Positions 33,233 to 44,226 of a DNA stretch of 45,040 bases are shown here, piece after piece. The notes under the pieces were generated by a model. It was not told the DNA's origin. It made no database searches and worked only from the letters and a program-made list of their open reading frames with translations. A program made the position numbers and the translations under genes. The DNA is from Hypsibius dujardini (taxonomy: Eukaryota > Tardigrada > Eutardigrada > Parachela > Hypsibiidae). The stretch is from contig LRSR01007624.1 in NCBI GenBank assembly GCA_001579985.1, positions 1-45,040 on the forward strand. The letters run 5' to 3'. How positions within the stretch are numbered: position 1 is the stretch's first letter; each line of letters begins with the position of its first letter.

Positions 33233-35282
33233 CTGAACAAGGATGCATGTAGTGTACGTTGGTGAAACGTGTGAAAAGTGGAATAATAAAACAACTGAAT
33301 TTCTGTTCGACACAATTTGAACATCCCATCAATTGGATCAATCAGTCGTTTCATTCTGTCGTTAAGGGGAATTTGTTAAAAATTAATGTTAATGCACGCG
33401 AGGCGTCTTCTCTCTCCCTTCCTCGATTGGTCGGACGTACGTACCAGTACCACGCCTCTCTCCGAGGCTGGCCGCCACAGCGATCGTGTCGGGAGTGACC
33501 GTCATCCACTGTACTAATAATAAATACGTATTTATTATATACGGTCTGTCTTTGCGAGTTCCCTTCTTCCGTCAATCATTATTTCGTGTTCTCCTTTTTT
33601 CGGGAAAATTTTCCTCTCGCCCGCCCTAGATCGTATCTCATTAAACGAGGGTATTCGGACTCATCCGATCGGACTCATCCGAATTCCGATACCCACCACG
33701 GCAACCCAAACATTTCTCTTGCGTTGCGAGCGTTCGTTAACTTAGGAATTTTTTCCCAAAGAACTTGGTTATTGCGTTTCTTTGACACGAGCCAGTTCAA
33801 CAGAAAATGACAGTTACTGTCGACGACAGAGAACGGACTGTACATTGTCTGGAGAGTGGTCCGGAAAGTGGTCAGGACTGATAATAATTCTTTAGGATCG
33901 GGAGCCCACGTTTTAAACAGGCCACTAATAAAACCACCAGAACAGAAACCGTCCGGTTTGGCCGTCCACTTTTCGAACTGGTGTTTTCTTTCTGGAGAGC
34001 CTGTGACCCTCCGCAGTGTCCGTTTTTCGTTCCGGGTGGACGACGAACCTCCCGGACTGTCCACACACCATCCGGACTGGTCGCCAGCCTTTCAAGCTAG
34101 TCATTAACTGTTTAGGTGTACTGTTCTCCATCTGGTAAGTCCGGCTGTTATAGGAATAGTCCGGAAAGCGCGTAATCCGTGCGGAAGATAGATGGCCAGT
34201 CTGAAAGAACACGGTCCGCCTGGAAGGTGAACGGCGACTCCGATTGGGGTATGGCCTACCGGCAGCGCAAAAGCGCATGTAAATGACAGGCGGACAGCCC
34301 AGATGGAGAACAGTATACTCAAAGAGTTAATGACTAGCTTGAAAGACCGGCGACCAGTCCGGATGGTATGTGGACAGTACGGGAGGTTTGCCGTCCGCCC
34401 GGAACGAAAAACGGACACTGCGGAGGGTTACAGGCTCTCCAGAACTAAAACATCAGTTCGAAAGGCTGTCCGCCTACCATTTACATGCGCTTTTGCGCTG
34501 CCGGTAGGCCATACCCCAATCGGAGTCGCCGTTCACCTTCCAGGCGGACCGTGTTCTTTCAGACTAGCCATCTATCTTCCGCATGTATTACGCGCTTTCC
34601 GGACTATTCCTATAACAGCCGGACTTACCGTATCCCTTCCGGACTTCTCACCGTCTACCTTCCGGAAGCCCAGCGCCTTCCGAACTGACCGTAAATCGTC
34701 CCCCCCCCCTATCACTGTGATTGCAAACCTTCCGAACTAGCCATCGGCCTACCGCTACTGTGAATGGAGAGTGAAATTTCCTGTTACGATCCGCACTGAT
34801 CGTCTGAGTTCCGGACGGATCGTGAATCTTCCGGATTGGGAATCCACAATCCAAACTGCCGGTTTGTCGTCCACTTTCTATAGTCTGATGATTCATCTTC
34901 CCCACGGAGTGATTTCACCTCCATGGCAGACCGTCTTGCACTTGAAGCAGAGTCAATCGAGCGCCGGACCAATTGTTTTGTTCGAAGCTCGTCGAAATTC
35001 CGCGAAACAAGCCGGAACGATGGACATGTTCAACTTTCTGGCAGCATGGTACAAAAATGTCTTTTTTAAATCCGCTTTCCCCAAAATAACCAAATCGAAA
35101 TGAAGAGAAAAATGCGCTCTGATGTGTCGTACAACCCACAAAAAGTACTCAATTTGATCACAAACCACACCCCATTATGGGGGAAAAGTTTAGAAAGAGC
35201 CCGTGGTGACATCTACGGGGGAGCTGATTTAAAAGACAACGGACAGGGAAAGTGGAGCAGAAATACCTCACACAACGACAGA
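33233..35282. other. Intergenic region between the polyserine and RIM genes, mostly repeats
   Basis: Dominated by the interleaved inverted repeat at 33971-34629 and a field of degenerate CTTCCGGACT-type motifs on either side (about 33650-34850). The RIM 3' UTR must occupy the part just below 35283, but I see no clear poly(A) signal there. No gene is supported. Confidence 0.55.
33971..34629. repeat. Interleaved inverted repeats X-Y-X'-Y'
   Basis: X (33971-34135) is matched in reverse complement by X' (34299-34465). Y (34134-34299) is matched in reverse complement by Y' (34464-34629). Each arm is about 165 bp and the similarity is high by eye. The order X-Y-X'-Y' differs from a simple foldback (X-Y-Y'-X'). 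All arms contain CCGGACT-type submotifs that also occur in flanking DNA. Confidence 0.85.
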
Positions 35283-36939
35283 CTAGGTCTTAACGGCACT
35301 TGATCGAGGATTGACCCCGTGCGGTGAGGACTTCTCGTCCATGGAGGAGTTGTTACTGCCGACTCCGCTGACCGAAGCGGCGTAGAGCGAGCTCTTGGTG
35401 GCCGGTGCGAGGACGGTGGCAGAGTCAAACAGCTTGTACCACCCGATGATAATGGTGCTCAGGTCGAGTTCGTCCAGATTGATCAACGCCACGCCCATGA
35501 ACAACTTTTTCTCCATCCGACCGACCTCACCCCAGACGCTGACTTGCAGGGACGCACGATCGATGTACTGGTGATCCTCAAAGCCCAGGGTTTGCTGCCA
35601 GAGGGGATCCAGTGAGCGGCGTGATACTACGGTCTTTTGTTTGGCGACAATTCGCTTGTCTTCCATGATGTAGACTTTAACATAACAGGCTGAAAAGAAA
35701 AAACGCGGGTACCGCTAGTTAGTCAGGTGTGAGGAATGTCGGTTAGTCAGACAATTTGAGGAAGCACAGCAAGACATTGGAATGTAGACTGTGCATAAGA
35801 TGCTGACTCAGAGGCCTCACTCTGGGTTCCTGACTGCAGCAAATTAAAGCACATCTGGTACAAGGAGTCCTTTGACAGGTTTCTCCATTATGTATTAAAG
35901 AAATGTGCACCGACAAAATTTTGCTATCCTCCAACAGAGGTGACGGTGGCTTAGGGTACGTGCAGCAAACGCAAAGTTCTGGCGAACTCCTTCGGAATCC
36001 GTATCCAGAAGGATCAATCCCCACTTTTTCCAGATCCGATGTTAGTCTTTTTTTTCATATGTTTTGCCTTATTGATTAAAAAGGGATACTTTCTGAATTG
36101 TGCACTCAATTAATTTCAGTAAAAACACTCAACCAGAGGTTTCGAAGTGGGGCATACAATCATCCCTTGGTAGTACAACAGAACGGTTGGATTTGGTCAA
36201 TGATCCCTAAACTGTCGTTATACATACATAGACCTGCATAATTTCCCTGTTATCTCAAGTATGGACCCAGACATAGCACGGACCCAGATATAGCACGGAC
36301 CCATACATAGCACGGACCCAGACATAGCACGGTCTCAGACATGGCACGGATCGAGACATAGCACGGCCCAGACATAGCACGGATCGAGACATAGCACGGC
36401 CCAGACATAGCACGGATCGAGACATAGCACGGACTCAGACGTAGCACGGACCCAAACATAGCATGGATCTAGACATACGCATATCAAATGGCAAGACAGG
36501 CACGTACATAGTCCGAGTATCAACATAAACAAACAATTTGGGGCCATACAGACATACATTGACAGATGCAAGACAGAAGTTGAAGGAGAAATCGTACCAG
36601 GTAGTTGTCGGGTACCGCTCTTATTGACCAGACCCTTTGCCCGAACGACTTCCACCTCGAGGTTGCCTTTGGTGTACTTGATGTGGAGCTGGATCTCGCC
36701 CAAGCACGGCAGGGCCAGCACCTGACGACCGACAACCTGCCCAGGTCCCAGACCGTCCACGAAGCTGGCCAGGTGGGTGTGGTCCATCCGGTGTGCCTTG
36801 TTGCCGCCGTAGCCGCTGCTGCTGACACTGCCGTCCGTCGAGTCTTTACTCATCTGTTTATGGAGTAGGGCTCGTTGGACGGACGCCGGCGACTGATGAC
36901 CGACTTCCTCGCTTCGACTGAACGTTGGCTTTTTCGAGT
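35283..36939 (-). other. RIM C2B domain and C-terminus
   Basis: Exon 36939-36598 holds a Ser-rich stretch, the conserved [20 protein letters not shown] and the first C2B strands ([20 protein letters not shown]). Exon 35689-35283 continues with [33 protein letters not shown], then [20 protein letters not shown] and GWYKLFDS. The tail after C2B is about 43 residues and ends [11 protein letters not shown]2B of RIM binds liprin-alpha and synaptotagmin in vertebrates. Confidence 0.95.
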
Positions 36940-39129
36940 CTAAAGAGCAAATTACTTGTAGCGTTGAGAGGAGACTCGGCTTAGTTGTCCGCCTTACCTT
37001 TCTTCTGCAGACCAAGAATGGCGGCTGCCTTGGCGCTGCTTTTGGTCTTGCGATCCTTGGCCGTTGATTGCTGCTCTAAAAACTTATTGGCGTAGTCGTC
37101 AAAATCGAACTTGGGCTTCGAGTAGACGTCGGTATTGCTGACGCTCTTCTGAACGGCCAAAGCGCTCAGTTGGGAAGCACCGTCGTCTATGTTGAGGCTT
37201 TGGAGACGTGGCAGAGATTCACTGAAAATATAATACATGAGTTAAACATTTTGGCGAATTTGAATGATTAACCAAAAATTAATTTAAAAAGGTTTAAAAG
37301 TTGCGTGAACAAATCTTTGCAACTCAAATCAAATTGACTATTAAAATATTATCCAAGTAAGTTAACTTTGGTATCAAAATCCTCTTTTTTAATGTGATTA
37401 ACACTGGGCGTTCCGTTTCATACCTCAGCTTACGACTACGGCCATCCGAATTGGTCACTAGCAGCATCAAATCGCTCTCGGTCGGTTCGCTCGATCGACT
37501 CAACGATGCACTCGGTTTCCGCATCACCGACCGACGCGACGAGGAACGCGAATGCCGGGTCTCCGCCGCTTCCTGCATCATCATCATGGTCTGCGGGTCA
37601 ATGTTCTCCTCCTGGGAGGTGTTGTTCAGCAGCTGATTCAACGCCGGGGCGTGTCGAATACTGCTGCCATGCACGGAGATGCTGGGCGGCACCATAATCG
37701 GGGTCGTGTCGTCTTCACTGCCCGGGACCTTCAGAGTCTGGTTGTGAAGCTGCTGAAGGGTCGAAATAAAGCGGAGACAAGGAAGGGAAAGAGAAAAAAA
37801 CAGGCGCGTTTAATTTTATACGGTCTCGAGTCAGGGCCGACCTTTAGCAACAAGGACACGCACACAAGGGGAAGGTAAGCACCTAGTTGAATTGGTAAGC
37901 ACCTGCATAATTGGAGCCTTCGACTGGGAATGGCGGGACGCATTGGACGCCGGTGAGGACGGAACGTGGGACGGCAGGTTGAGGAGGAGTTGGTCGTCGG
38001 ACGCAAGGAGCTGCTGGCTGCTGCTGCTGTTCTTGTTTGAGGTCGACAGGGAGGTTCGCCGCGGGGACAGCTGATGGGAGTGGGAGGGACTCGTACCGCC
38101 ATGGAGGGCGTTGTCGTTCGGCCGGATGGGGAGTTGCCGTTTCCGGGCGGAGGAAGTCCGCGAACCCGGCGGTGACCTAACCAACACCAAATTCGGTAAA
38201 TACATTTTATAACACACAGGCATCTTTGTAAACTGTTAAATAGCGCAATGGCCAAAAAATCCTGCATGGCAAAAAAACACAGAAAAATCACTGCTCAAAA
38301 TTAACGTTTTTTTACAAGCGCATTAACACATTCCAAAAACACCTCTTCCAGATGCCGGCAGGTATGACATAATGCCGGAAAGGTCTCGTGATGGAAAGTT
38401 ATTATTACCCTTGCTCGTAACCGCCTTGTTCGTCGGTGTAGTAGTAATCATCTCCGACAGGCGGCGCTGACGTATGCCGGCGACTGGTATGACGGACATC
38501 GTCCTGAGGAGAGTCCCCGTATGCTTCTCGCCTGCCTCTTCCACGGTCTAAAATCACGATATTCACCCATGAAGCAATTAAAACAACGACATGGTAAACA
38601 AACAACTGAAGTTCCTCAACTGCTTCCCCAGATTTCCCAGATTTGTGGAGGGTCCTCCGTAGCGTATGCAGTTAACGAGATACAGCGGTACACCTACCAT
38701 GCATTCGGTTCGTGTCGTAGTGCAGCCCGTGCGGGCTCTCCCGACCGCCGCCACGGCGATGATCCCGTGGGTCCATCATCTGCCGGGGCGAGTCGACCGG
38801 AGAGGCGAACCCATAGCCACCGCCGCCCTGATGACGAGGCGAACCGTTGCCGCCGTAGCGGGACAACTGGTGACTGGCCATGGCGCCGCGCTGTTTCCTC
38901 CGATCCACAGCTGCAAGAATATTGACAAAGATTTACCAATTTTTTTCGCCCCAGCCCCCCCCCTCAACCCGCTTCCCGGACTCCTCTCCTCTTCCTCATC
39001 CCAGAGACCCTGTCACTCTTGTCACTCGAACCGACAACCGGGATCAGTGCCCTGCAGCGTACCGCCGCCGTCGCCTCCGGATTTTCAAACAAACACACTT
39101 GAATATGCAACTGCGCTGTTTATATGTGT

Positions 39130-39169
<40 letters not shown>

Positions 39170-39723
39170 GGGGAAGAACGGAGAGGGAAAAAAACGGGAA
39201 CACGTATGTAATATAAGCCAGACTGCGTATACGGATGACGTCTTTGGGCGAGCGCGCCACGCTCCGGTATATATACCGGAAGAGAGCTGAACTCCTGGGT
39301 CCCCCCCCCCGCCACACACAGACACAAAGGCACGGACAGAGAGGCAGACTGGGACAGAACGGGGGGGCTAAAGTCAACAATTCAACCCCTTCGATCGAAA
39401 ATGTAATACACTGTATTGTGTGGTGTGTGCGAGAAGAGGATACGCGCGTGGACATACCTTCCAACATGTCCGCGTCGGAGATGTAGCTATCCATGGGAAT
39501 GTCGCTTAAGCGCGATGCGGAACTGTTGGCCGGTGAGATGCCGTCCATGGAGGAGAAGGTGTTAAAGTCGGGATCCTCGTAGCCGCCGCGTCGTGGGGGA
39601 GCTCGGCGATTCTGCAGCACATACCGAGATGTGATTGGAAGAGGTTCGGTAAGGGTGTGTGTGTGTATCATATAGGGAACGGAAAAAGTGACAGATGGAA
39701 CGGATTTGATGTGCGTGTGTGTG

Positions 39724-39757
<34 letters not shown>

Positions 39758-39772
39758 TTGTCTGTTTGTCTC

Positions 39773-39847
<75 letters not shown>

Positions 39848-42800
39848 GTGTGTGTCTGTGTGTGTATTTGCGAACCTCCAATCCGGTATCCGGGTATGTC
39901 AGGTAATACCACGCCGGACAGTCGTTACGCCAGTCGCTTCCCAGCCCGATGAGCACCTGCAAATATAATAAAAAAATCGCAATGTAAGCGTGTTTAGTTA
40001 GTACTCATTGGACAGATGCGGGAGCCATATAATGCTGTATTTTTCATTAATTTCCGCAGTTTACGACTCAGTGTAGATAAGATTTATTTGTGCAATTGTT
40101 TAAGGGACGCAGGCTAACGACACAAATGTTCCTTGCATGGAGAGAATCTTACCTCGCCGACAAACTCATTGCTGGTCTGCTTGTAGCGCTCGTAATCCCA
40201 GACCATAATTTCCAGTGTGAGGTCCTCCAATTCACTCTCTTTCAGCGGGGCATAGTAGAATATCTGCTGCCATTGAGGATCGTTCGTTTTCGATATGATT
40301 TTTGTCCGGCGTTTTGTTTGCTCACTGCAAAGGCAAAGAAAGGCCATCAATGGGGATGAATGAGAAATCCGTTAAATCAGCCGGATCTTTCCCCCTCATT
40401 CTCTTTTCAACCGTTCAGCCGATCAAAATTCGATTTTTCATTCATATACCGGCACGACAATGTAGTGCAACTGCACAAACCATTCCACGAACCATTCACC
40501 CAGGATTTTTTCACCCAGGATTTTTTTTACGAAAATGAACTGTTTCCCAGTCTTTAACATACTCATAATATTTTTAAACTTTTTTTTATTATATTGAGAA
40601 AACAACTGCTCAGATCGTTTCGCTTTCAACAATCGGCTAAATTAACACTGAGTGAACTGCGCAGGAATATCACATAACTTATTTTTTATTACTGAAAGTA
40701 TATTCCAAAAACTTGCCCATCCTCTATTACTTTATAACATTTTCAGCTTTTCATCCACTAAAACTGCCTTTCGATATTCCTGCCGTTTTTGCTCAAGGAA
40801 AGGTCCCAGATTAACGCCCTAATTCTACGGTAGATTTTTATTCCACCTTGAAGAGCAGCATGATATATGACTGTGGTGATACACACACACGCACACACAC
40901 ACGTTGTATTTTATTATTATTATCATATCTCGTAAAAAGTCCCTTTTCATGTAAGCTGACGGGACAAAGCCATGCCGATGTATTATGTGGTACACTATGC
41001 ACGTTTATTAGACAGCCCAACCCACACGCTTAACCACAGTGTCGAAGCATGTCACCCTGGGAAAAATCGGACGCCCTTCGATTGCGGGTGGGAAGGGATG
41101 ATTGTAAGCGAGGAAGATGTACATGTGTCGTTAAAATCGGTAAAACCGGAGGAGAAGACAGCTGTGCGCAAAATGGAATCCTCTATATATATATATATAT
41201 GGCCCTGAAGAGTAGTGAGCGGGAAGTCCTGGCGGACGGGAGGAGGAGGGAACCCGCTCAGCGAGGGAACAAGGAGAGGAAGAGGGAGGGGGAGAGGGAG
41301 AAGGAGAGAGTGCGGCGAAAAAAGTATAAGTGGCACCTAAATGTGTGCTCTGGAAGGCCGCTAAGTTGACACGCCGTGTGAATCTAAAATGCCATTCCTG
41401 CATGATCGGTCCCTCTTCCTCCTCGTCATTATTACACGTCTATATATCGTCACTAGCAGAACCAATAGCCCTTCCGGCACAATTTACATCTCGCGTGGAT
41501 TCGCGCCCTTCACCGCGCTGGGTGAGATGGCCCGCCGAAAAAACCTCAGCTGCGTCGCCGTATATCGACCTTCTCTGTCAGACATCATATTGCGCTAAGA
41601 AGACGTTCCTTCTAGCAGAGTCAGACATTGCATTGAAACAATAAAAAAATAAGATCCCCAGACCCATATAAGTTCAAAAAATGACCAGGAACAATAGGTA
41701 CAATGAACCAATTTTCAGGTTTAATTTTTGGAGAAAAAACAAACATTTTCTCCTTTGCCATGAAGGGGTCTAGTTCCGATTTGTAAGGAACTAAGACAAG
41801 CCCCAACCGTTGTTCTCTCCTCCCACACATGCCAACTGCCGGATAAATAAACGAGTGAAAAAGGAACAACATCAATGTCCTGCAGACTTGTGGTCCGAAT
41901 GATCACACCAATCAATAATGTCCTGCTAAGTTCGGGCTACTGTTGTACCATTTTGTACAAGACAAATAACAGACGTGGACGGACGTGAACAGACGTGGAC
42001 GGACGTGGACGGACGTGAACGGACGTGAACGGACGTGGACGGACGTGGACGGACGTGGACAGTTCCGTAGGAAATTATCCATGCTAGAGTTTTTTTTGGT
42101 AGCGAAAATAAATTTGCTGCTAACGACCCATTGTATTAAGGCCATGAAATTGCTTAGATTAGTTAGATTTCATTCCTCAAATGAACGATGTTTCTGTGCA
42201 GAAACATCGTCAAGCACGGACACTGACCTGCGATTGGGCAGGAGGTAGAGCTTGGCATAGGCATTCCGGGCGGATCCGTCGGGCCGCGGCAGCAACGCCG
42301 CCGCCTGTATCACAGTCACCGCCAACTGCGCATCCGTGTGGGAGTAGTAGAAGGATAGTTGAATCCGTCCGCTGACGTACGGCACAGGTGCCTTGTTAGC
42401 GGTCGGCAGCAGGCCGGCAGCCGCTCCACCGCTGGCAATATTACCGCCGTCCGGATGATTAAGGCTTAATGAGGGTTGCGGTGAGAATCTCCGGTCTTCC
42501 TGCTGTAATTGACTCCGAAAATAGTGCCCCGGTTGTTGCTGCAGCTGCAGCCGGTAATCAGCGGCTGATCTGCGCGACACCATCAGCTCCACCAGCGAGT
42601 CATTACGGCTGTCCTCGATGATGTCGTAGACCTCCTGAAAAGTCAGCCCACGGAGCGGGACGGCGTTCCACTCGAGGACCTCGTCGCCGGCGCGCAGATG
42701 GCCCATCAGTTCGGCGACGCTGCCGCGTTTGACGCGGACGATGAAGGCGGCCAACCGTCCGCTGTGGGTCATCTTCCCGCCCTCGATGCGGAGCCCGAGG

Positions 42801-44226
42801 GCCGCGGCGCAGTTCATCTGACGGCCCATATTCATCTCGTTGAAGTTGTCCTTGCGGAGGATAATGTGACCGATCATCCGGCGACCGTCGTCCGTGGGAC
42901 GCCAAGACACTTCGGACTGAAAGCAGAATACATTTGATATACATGCTGGATACATGTCCTGTCCTGACAAACAGTCAATTTGGGGAATCCCACAATTTAA
43001 GCGGTGTATTTTTAATAATAATAAAAATACTTTTTAATAATGATAAAAATACTTTTTAATCATTTTAATGATGATGATTTTAAAATTTAAGTGGTGTGTT
43101 TTTCAATTCAGCTCGTACCAAGCAGTTGACCTACACTATTCAGTACCATTTACCGTGCTGCGCATGCTCGAGTCTACATGACATGTTTGGCGATAAGCAA
43201 GTACTTACAAAGACATATTCAGAATAAATTGCATAAGGGAAAAAACCCAGAAAAAAAATGATTTAAATTAAACCCAAATCTTTTTCAAGCAAATGACAAC
43301 TTGCAGGTTATGATCGCTTTATTCCCTCATTACATCACATACAACGATCAATCTTGAAAGTAAAATTTATTACTGAATGGGTAAAATATAAAATACTCGG
43401 TTCCATTATTACATTTCTTTAAATTTATTCCACCAATCAACCCTTGAGAAGTCATGAATTTGAGTCCTATCCATGCCATGTATTTTTATTCCAAGATCAC
43501 TTGCACACTGAAAAGAATTCGACACAACGCAACATCCCTGCGATCAATCAAGACGCAGTATAGAAGAAGGCTCGCGGGGTCGTCACCACTTACCGGCCGA
43601 GTGTCTCCGCTAATACTGTATCCTTCCTGGGAGTAATAGCCCTGCTCCTGCTGGGACGACTGCCTCCACATCCTGCGATTGCCGGGCCTGCCGCCTGCAC
43701 CGCCCCCGCCGCTGTTCATGTGTCGCAGATCAGGATGTGTTCTGGTCGATTGCTCGCTGCTGTAGCTCCGTATGCTCCCGTCGTCGGCCATGGTAAACTC
43801 GGAGATGTTCGACTGAAGATCCTCTTCAGAGGAGAATGAGCTTTGTTGATAGGTGCGACGGCGGTCCTCCACGCTCGGGTATCGACGCGGTGTCTGCTGC
43901 TGCTGAGAGGGTAGTAGAGGTGGTGGAAGGGCGGAGGAGGCACGAGACGGCCCTCCGTATGCTCCCGGTCCTCCTCCTCCTCCTCCTGCTCCTCTTCCCC
44001 CGACAGCGACGTCGCCGGACGTTCTAGGCCACGCGTCGTAACTAGCCCCTCTTCGGGGATCATAATCATCCGCGTAATCTTGCGATCCATAGCGATCGTG
44101 ACTTTGCGCGCGTCGCAGCGGCCCTCGGGAACCCGTGTAGTCGGGCGCTCGGGAACCCGAGTAGTCGGAGTGATTGGCTACCAGATGGCCGCTTTCGTCG
44201 TATCTCCGTTCCCGCGTATTACCGCC
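35283..44226 (-). CDS. RIM (Rab3-interacting molecule), 3' part: PDZ-C2A-C2B (1218 aa)
   Basis: RIM is the presynaptic active-zone scaffold that links Rab3 vesicles, Munc13, RIM-BP and calcium channels. Exons: 44226-43594, 42916-42228, 40324-40153, 39956-39876, 39611-39458, 38910-38698, 38547-38409, 38176-37903, 37752-37424, 37221-36998, 36939-36598 and 35689-35283. Total 3657 nt, stop TAG at 35285-35283; all phases agree. The donor at 39876 (GAG|GTTCGC) is weak. The first listed exon enters in phase 0 after a TTTCCACAG acceptor, so the gene continues upstream; the N-terminal zinc-finger/Rab3- and Munc13-binding region lies beyond 45040. Domain order PDZ, C2A, long Ser/Pro-rich linker, C2B is diagnostic for RIM; the family is certain. 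Confidence 0.96.
36256..36475. repeat. ~17-bp minisatellite (ACATAGCACGGACCCAG)
   Basis: About a dozen degenerate copies of GACATAGCACGGACCCA-like units lie in the RIM intron between the two C2B exons. In the middle they alternate between CACGGATCGAG and CACGGCCCAG variants, suggesting a higher-order unit of about 33 bp. Confidence 0.9.
36998..39611 (-). other. RIM C2A-C2B linker exons
   Basis: Six exons (39611-39458, 38910-38698, 38547-38409, 38176-37903, 37752-37424, 37221-36998) encode a mostly disordered linker with many Ser, Arg, Gly, His and Met residues. One stretch, RQLPIRP at 38139-38119, fits the R-x-L-P-x-x-P consensus for SH3 domains of RIM-binding protein. The last exon has a more ordered, conserved-looking block ([15 protein letters not shown] ... 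[11 protein letters not shown]). Confidence 0.88.
39126..39166 (+). repeat. (GT)n microsatellite in a RIM intron
   Basis: About 20 GT dinucleotides with a few variants at the 5' side. Confidence 0.95.
39722..39865 (+). repeat. (TCTG)n array in a RIM intron
   Basis: TCTG units with TTTG and TGTG variants fill much of the 264-bp intron between RIM exons 39956-39876 and 39611-39458. Confidence 0.95.
39876..40324 (-). other. RIM C2A domain, remaining exons
   Basis: Exon 40324-40153 continues C2A with [20 protein letters not shown] and [20 protein letters not shown]. Exon 39956-39876 finishes it with [19 protein letters not shown]. The RRTK and NDPQW blocks are typical of RIM C2A, a domain known not to bind calcium. 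The weak donor GAG|GTTCGC abuts a TG/TCTG repeat. Confidence 0.92.
40325..42227 (-). other. RIM intron within C2A (1.9 kb)
   Basis: No coding exon is supported. It contains CA repeats (about 40880-40904), a TA run (41182-41200) and a 10-bp minisatellite (41971-42061). Confidence 0.75.
41971..42061. repeat. 10-bp tandem repeat GGACGTG(G/A)AC
   Basis: About nine consecutive decamers of GGACGTGGAC or GGACGTGAAC in a RIM intron, with few other variants. Confidence 0.9.
42228..42916 (-). other. RIM PDZ domain and start of C2A
   Basis: The exon opens [20 protein letters not shown], the start of the RIM PDZ domain. The ligand loop region reads [12 protein letters not shown], followed by [20 protein letters not shown], then [11 protein letters not shown] and [14 protein letters not shown] binds ELKS/CAST and the C-termini of N- and P/Q-type calcium channels. 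After a Gln-rich linker the exon begins C2A at about 42370 ([20 protein letters not shown]). It ends in phase 2 inside the C2A loop. Confidence 0.95.
43594..44226 (-). other. RIM exon: disordered linker upstream of PDZ
   Basis: A 211-codon phase-0 exon, rich in Arg, Ser, Gly and Tyr, with polyglycine, polyproline and polyglutamine runs ([18 protein letters not shown]). A short duplicated motif appears near its start ([20 protein letters not shown]). [20 protein letters not shown] is a Ser/acidic segment. This matches the disordered region between the zinc finger and PDZ of RIM proteins. Confidence 0.85.

Noticed and set aside
38666-39211. 181-codon plus-strand ORF in the RIM region
   Set aside because: Overlaps a RIM exon antisense and runs into a GT microsatellite.
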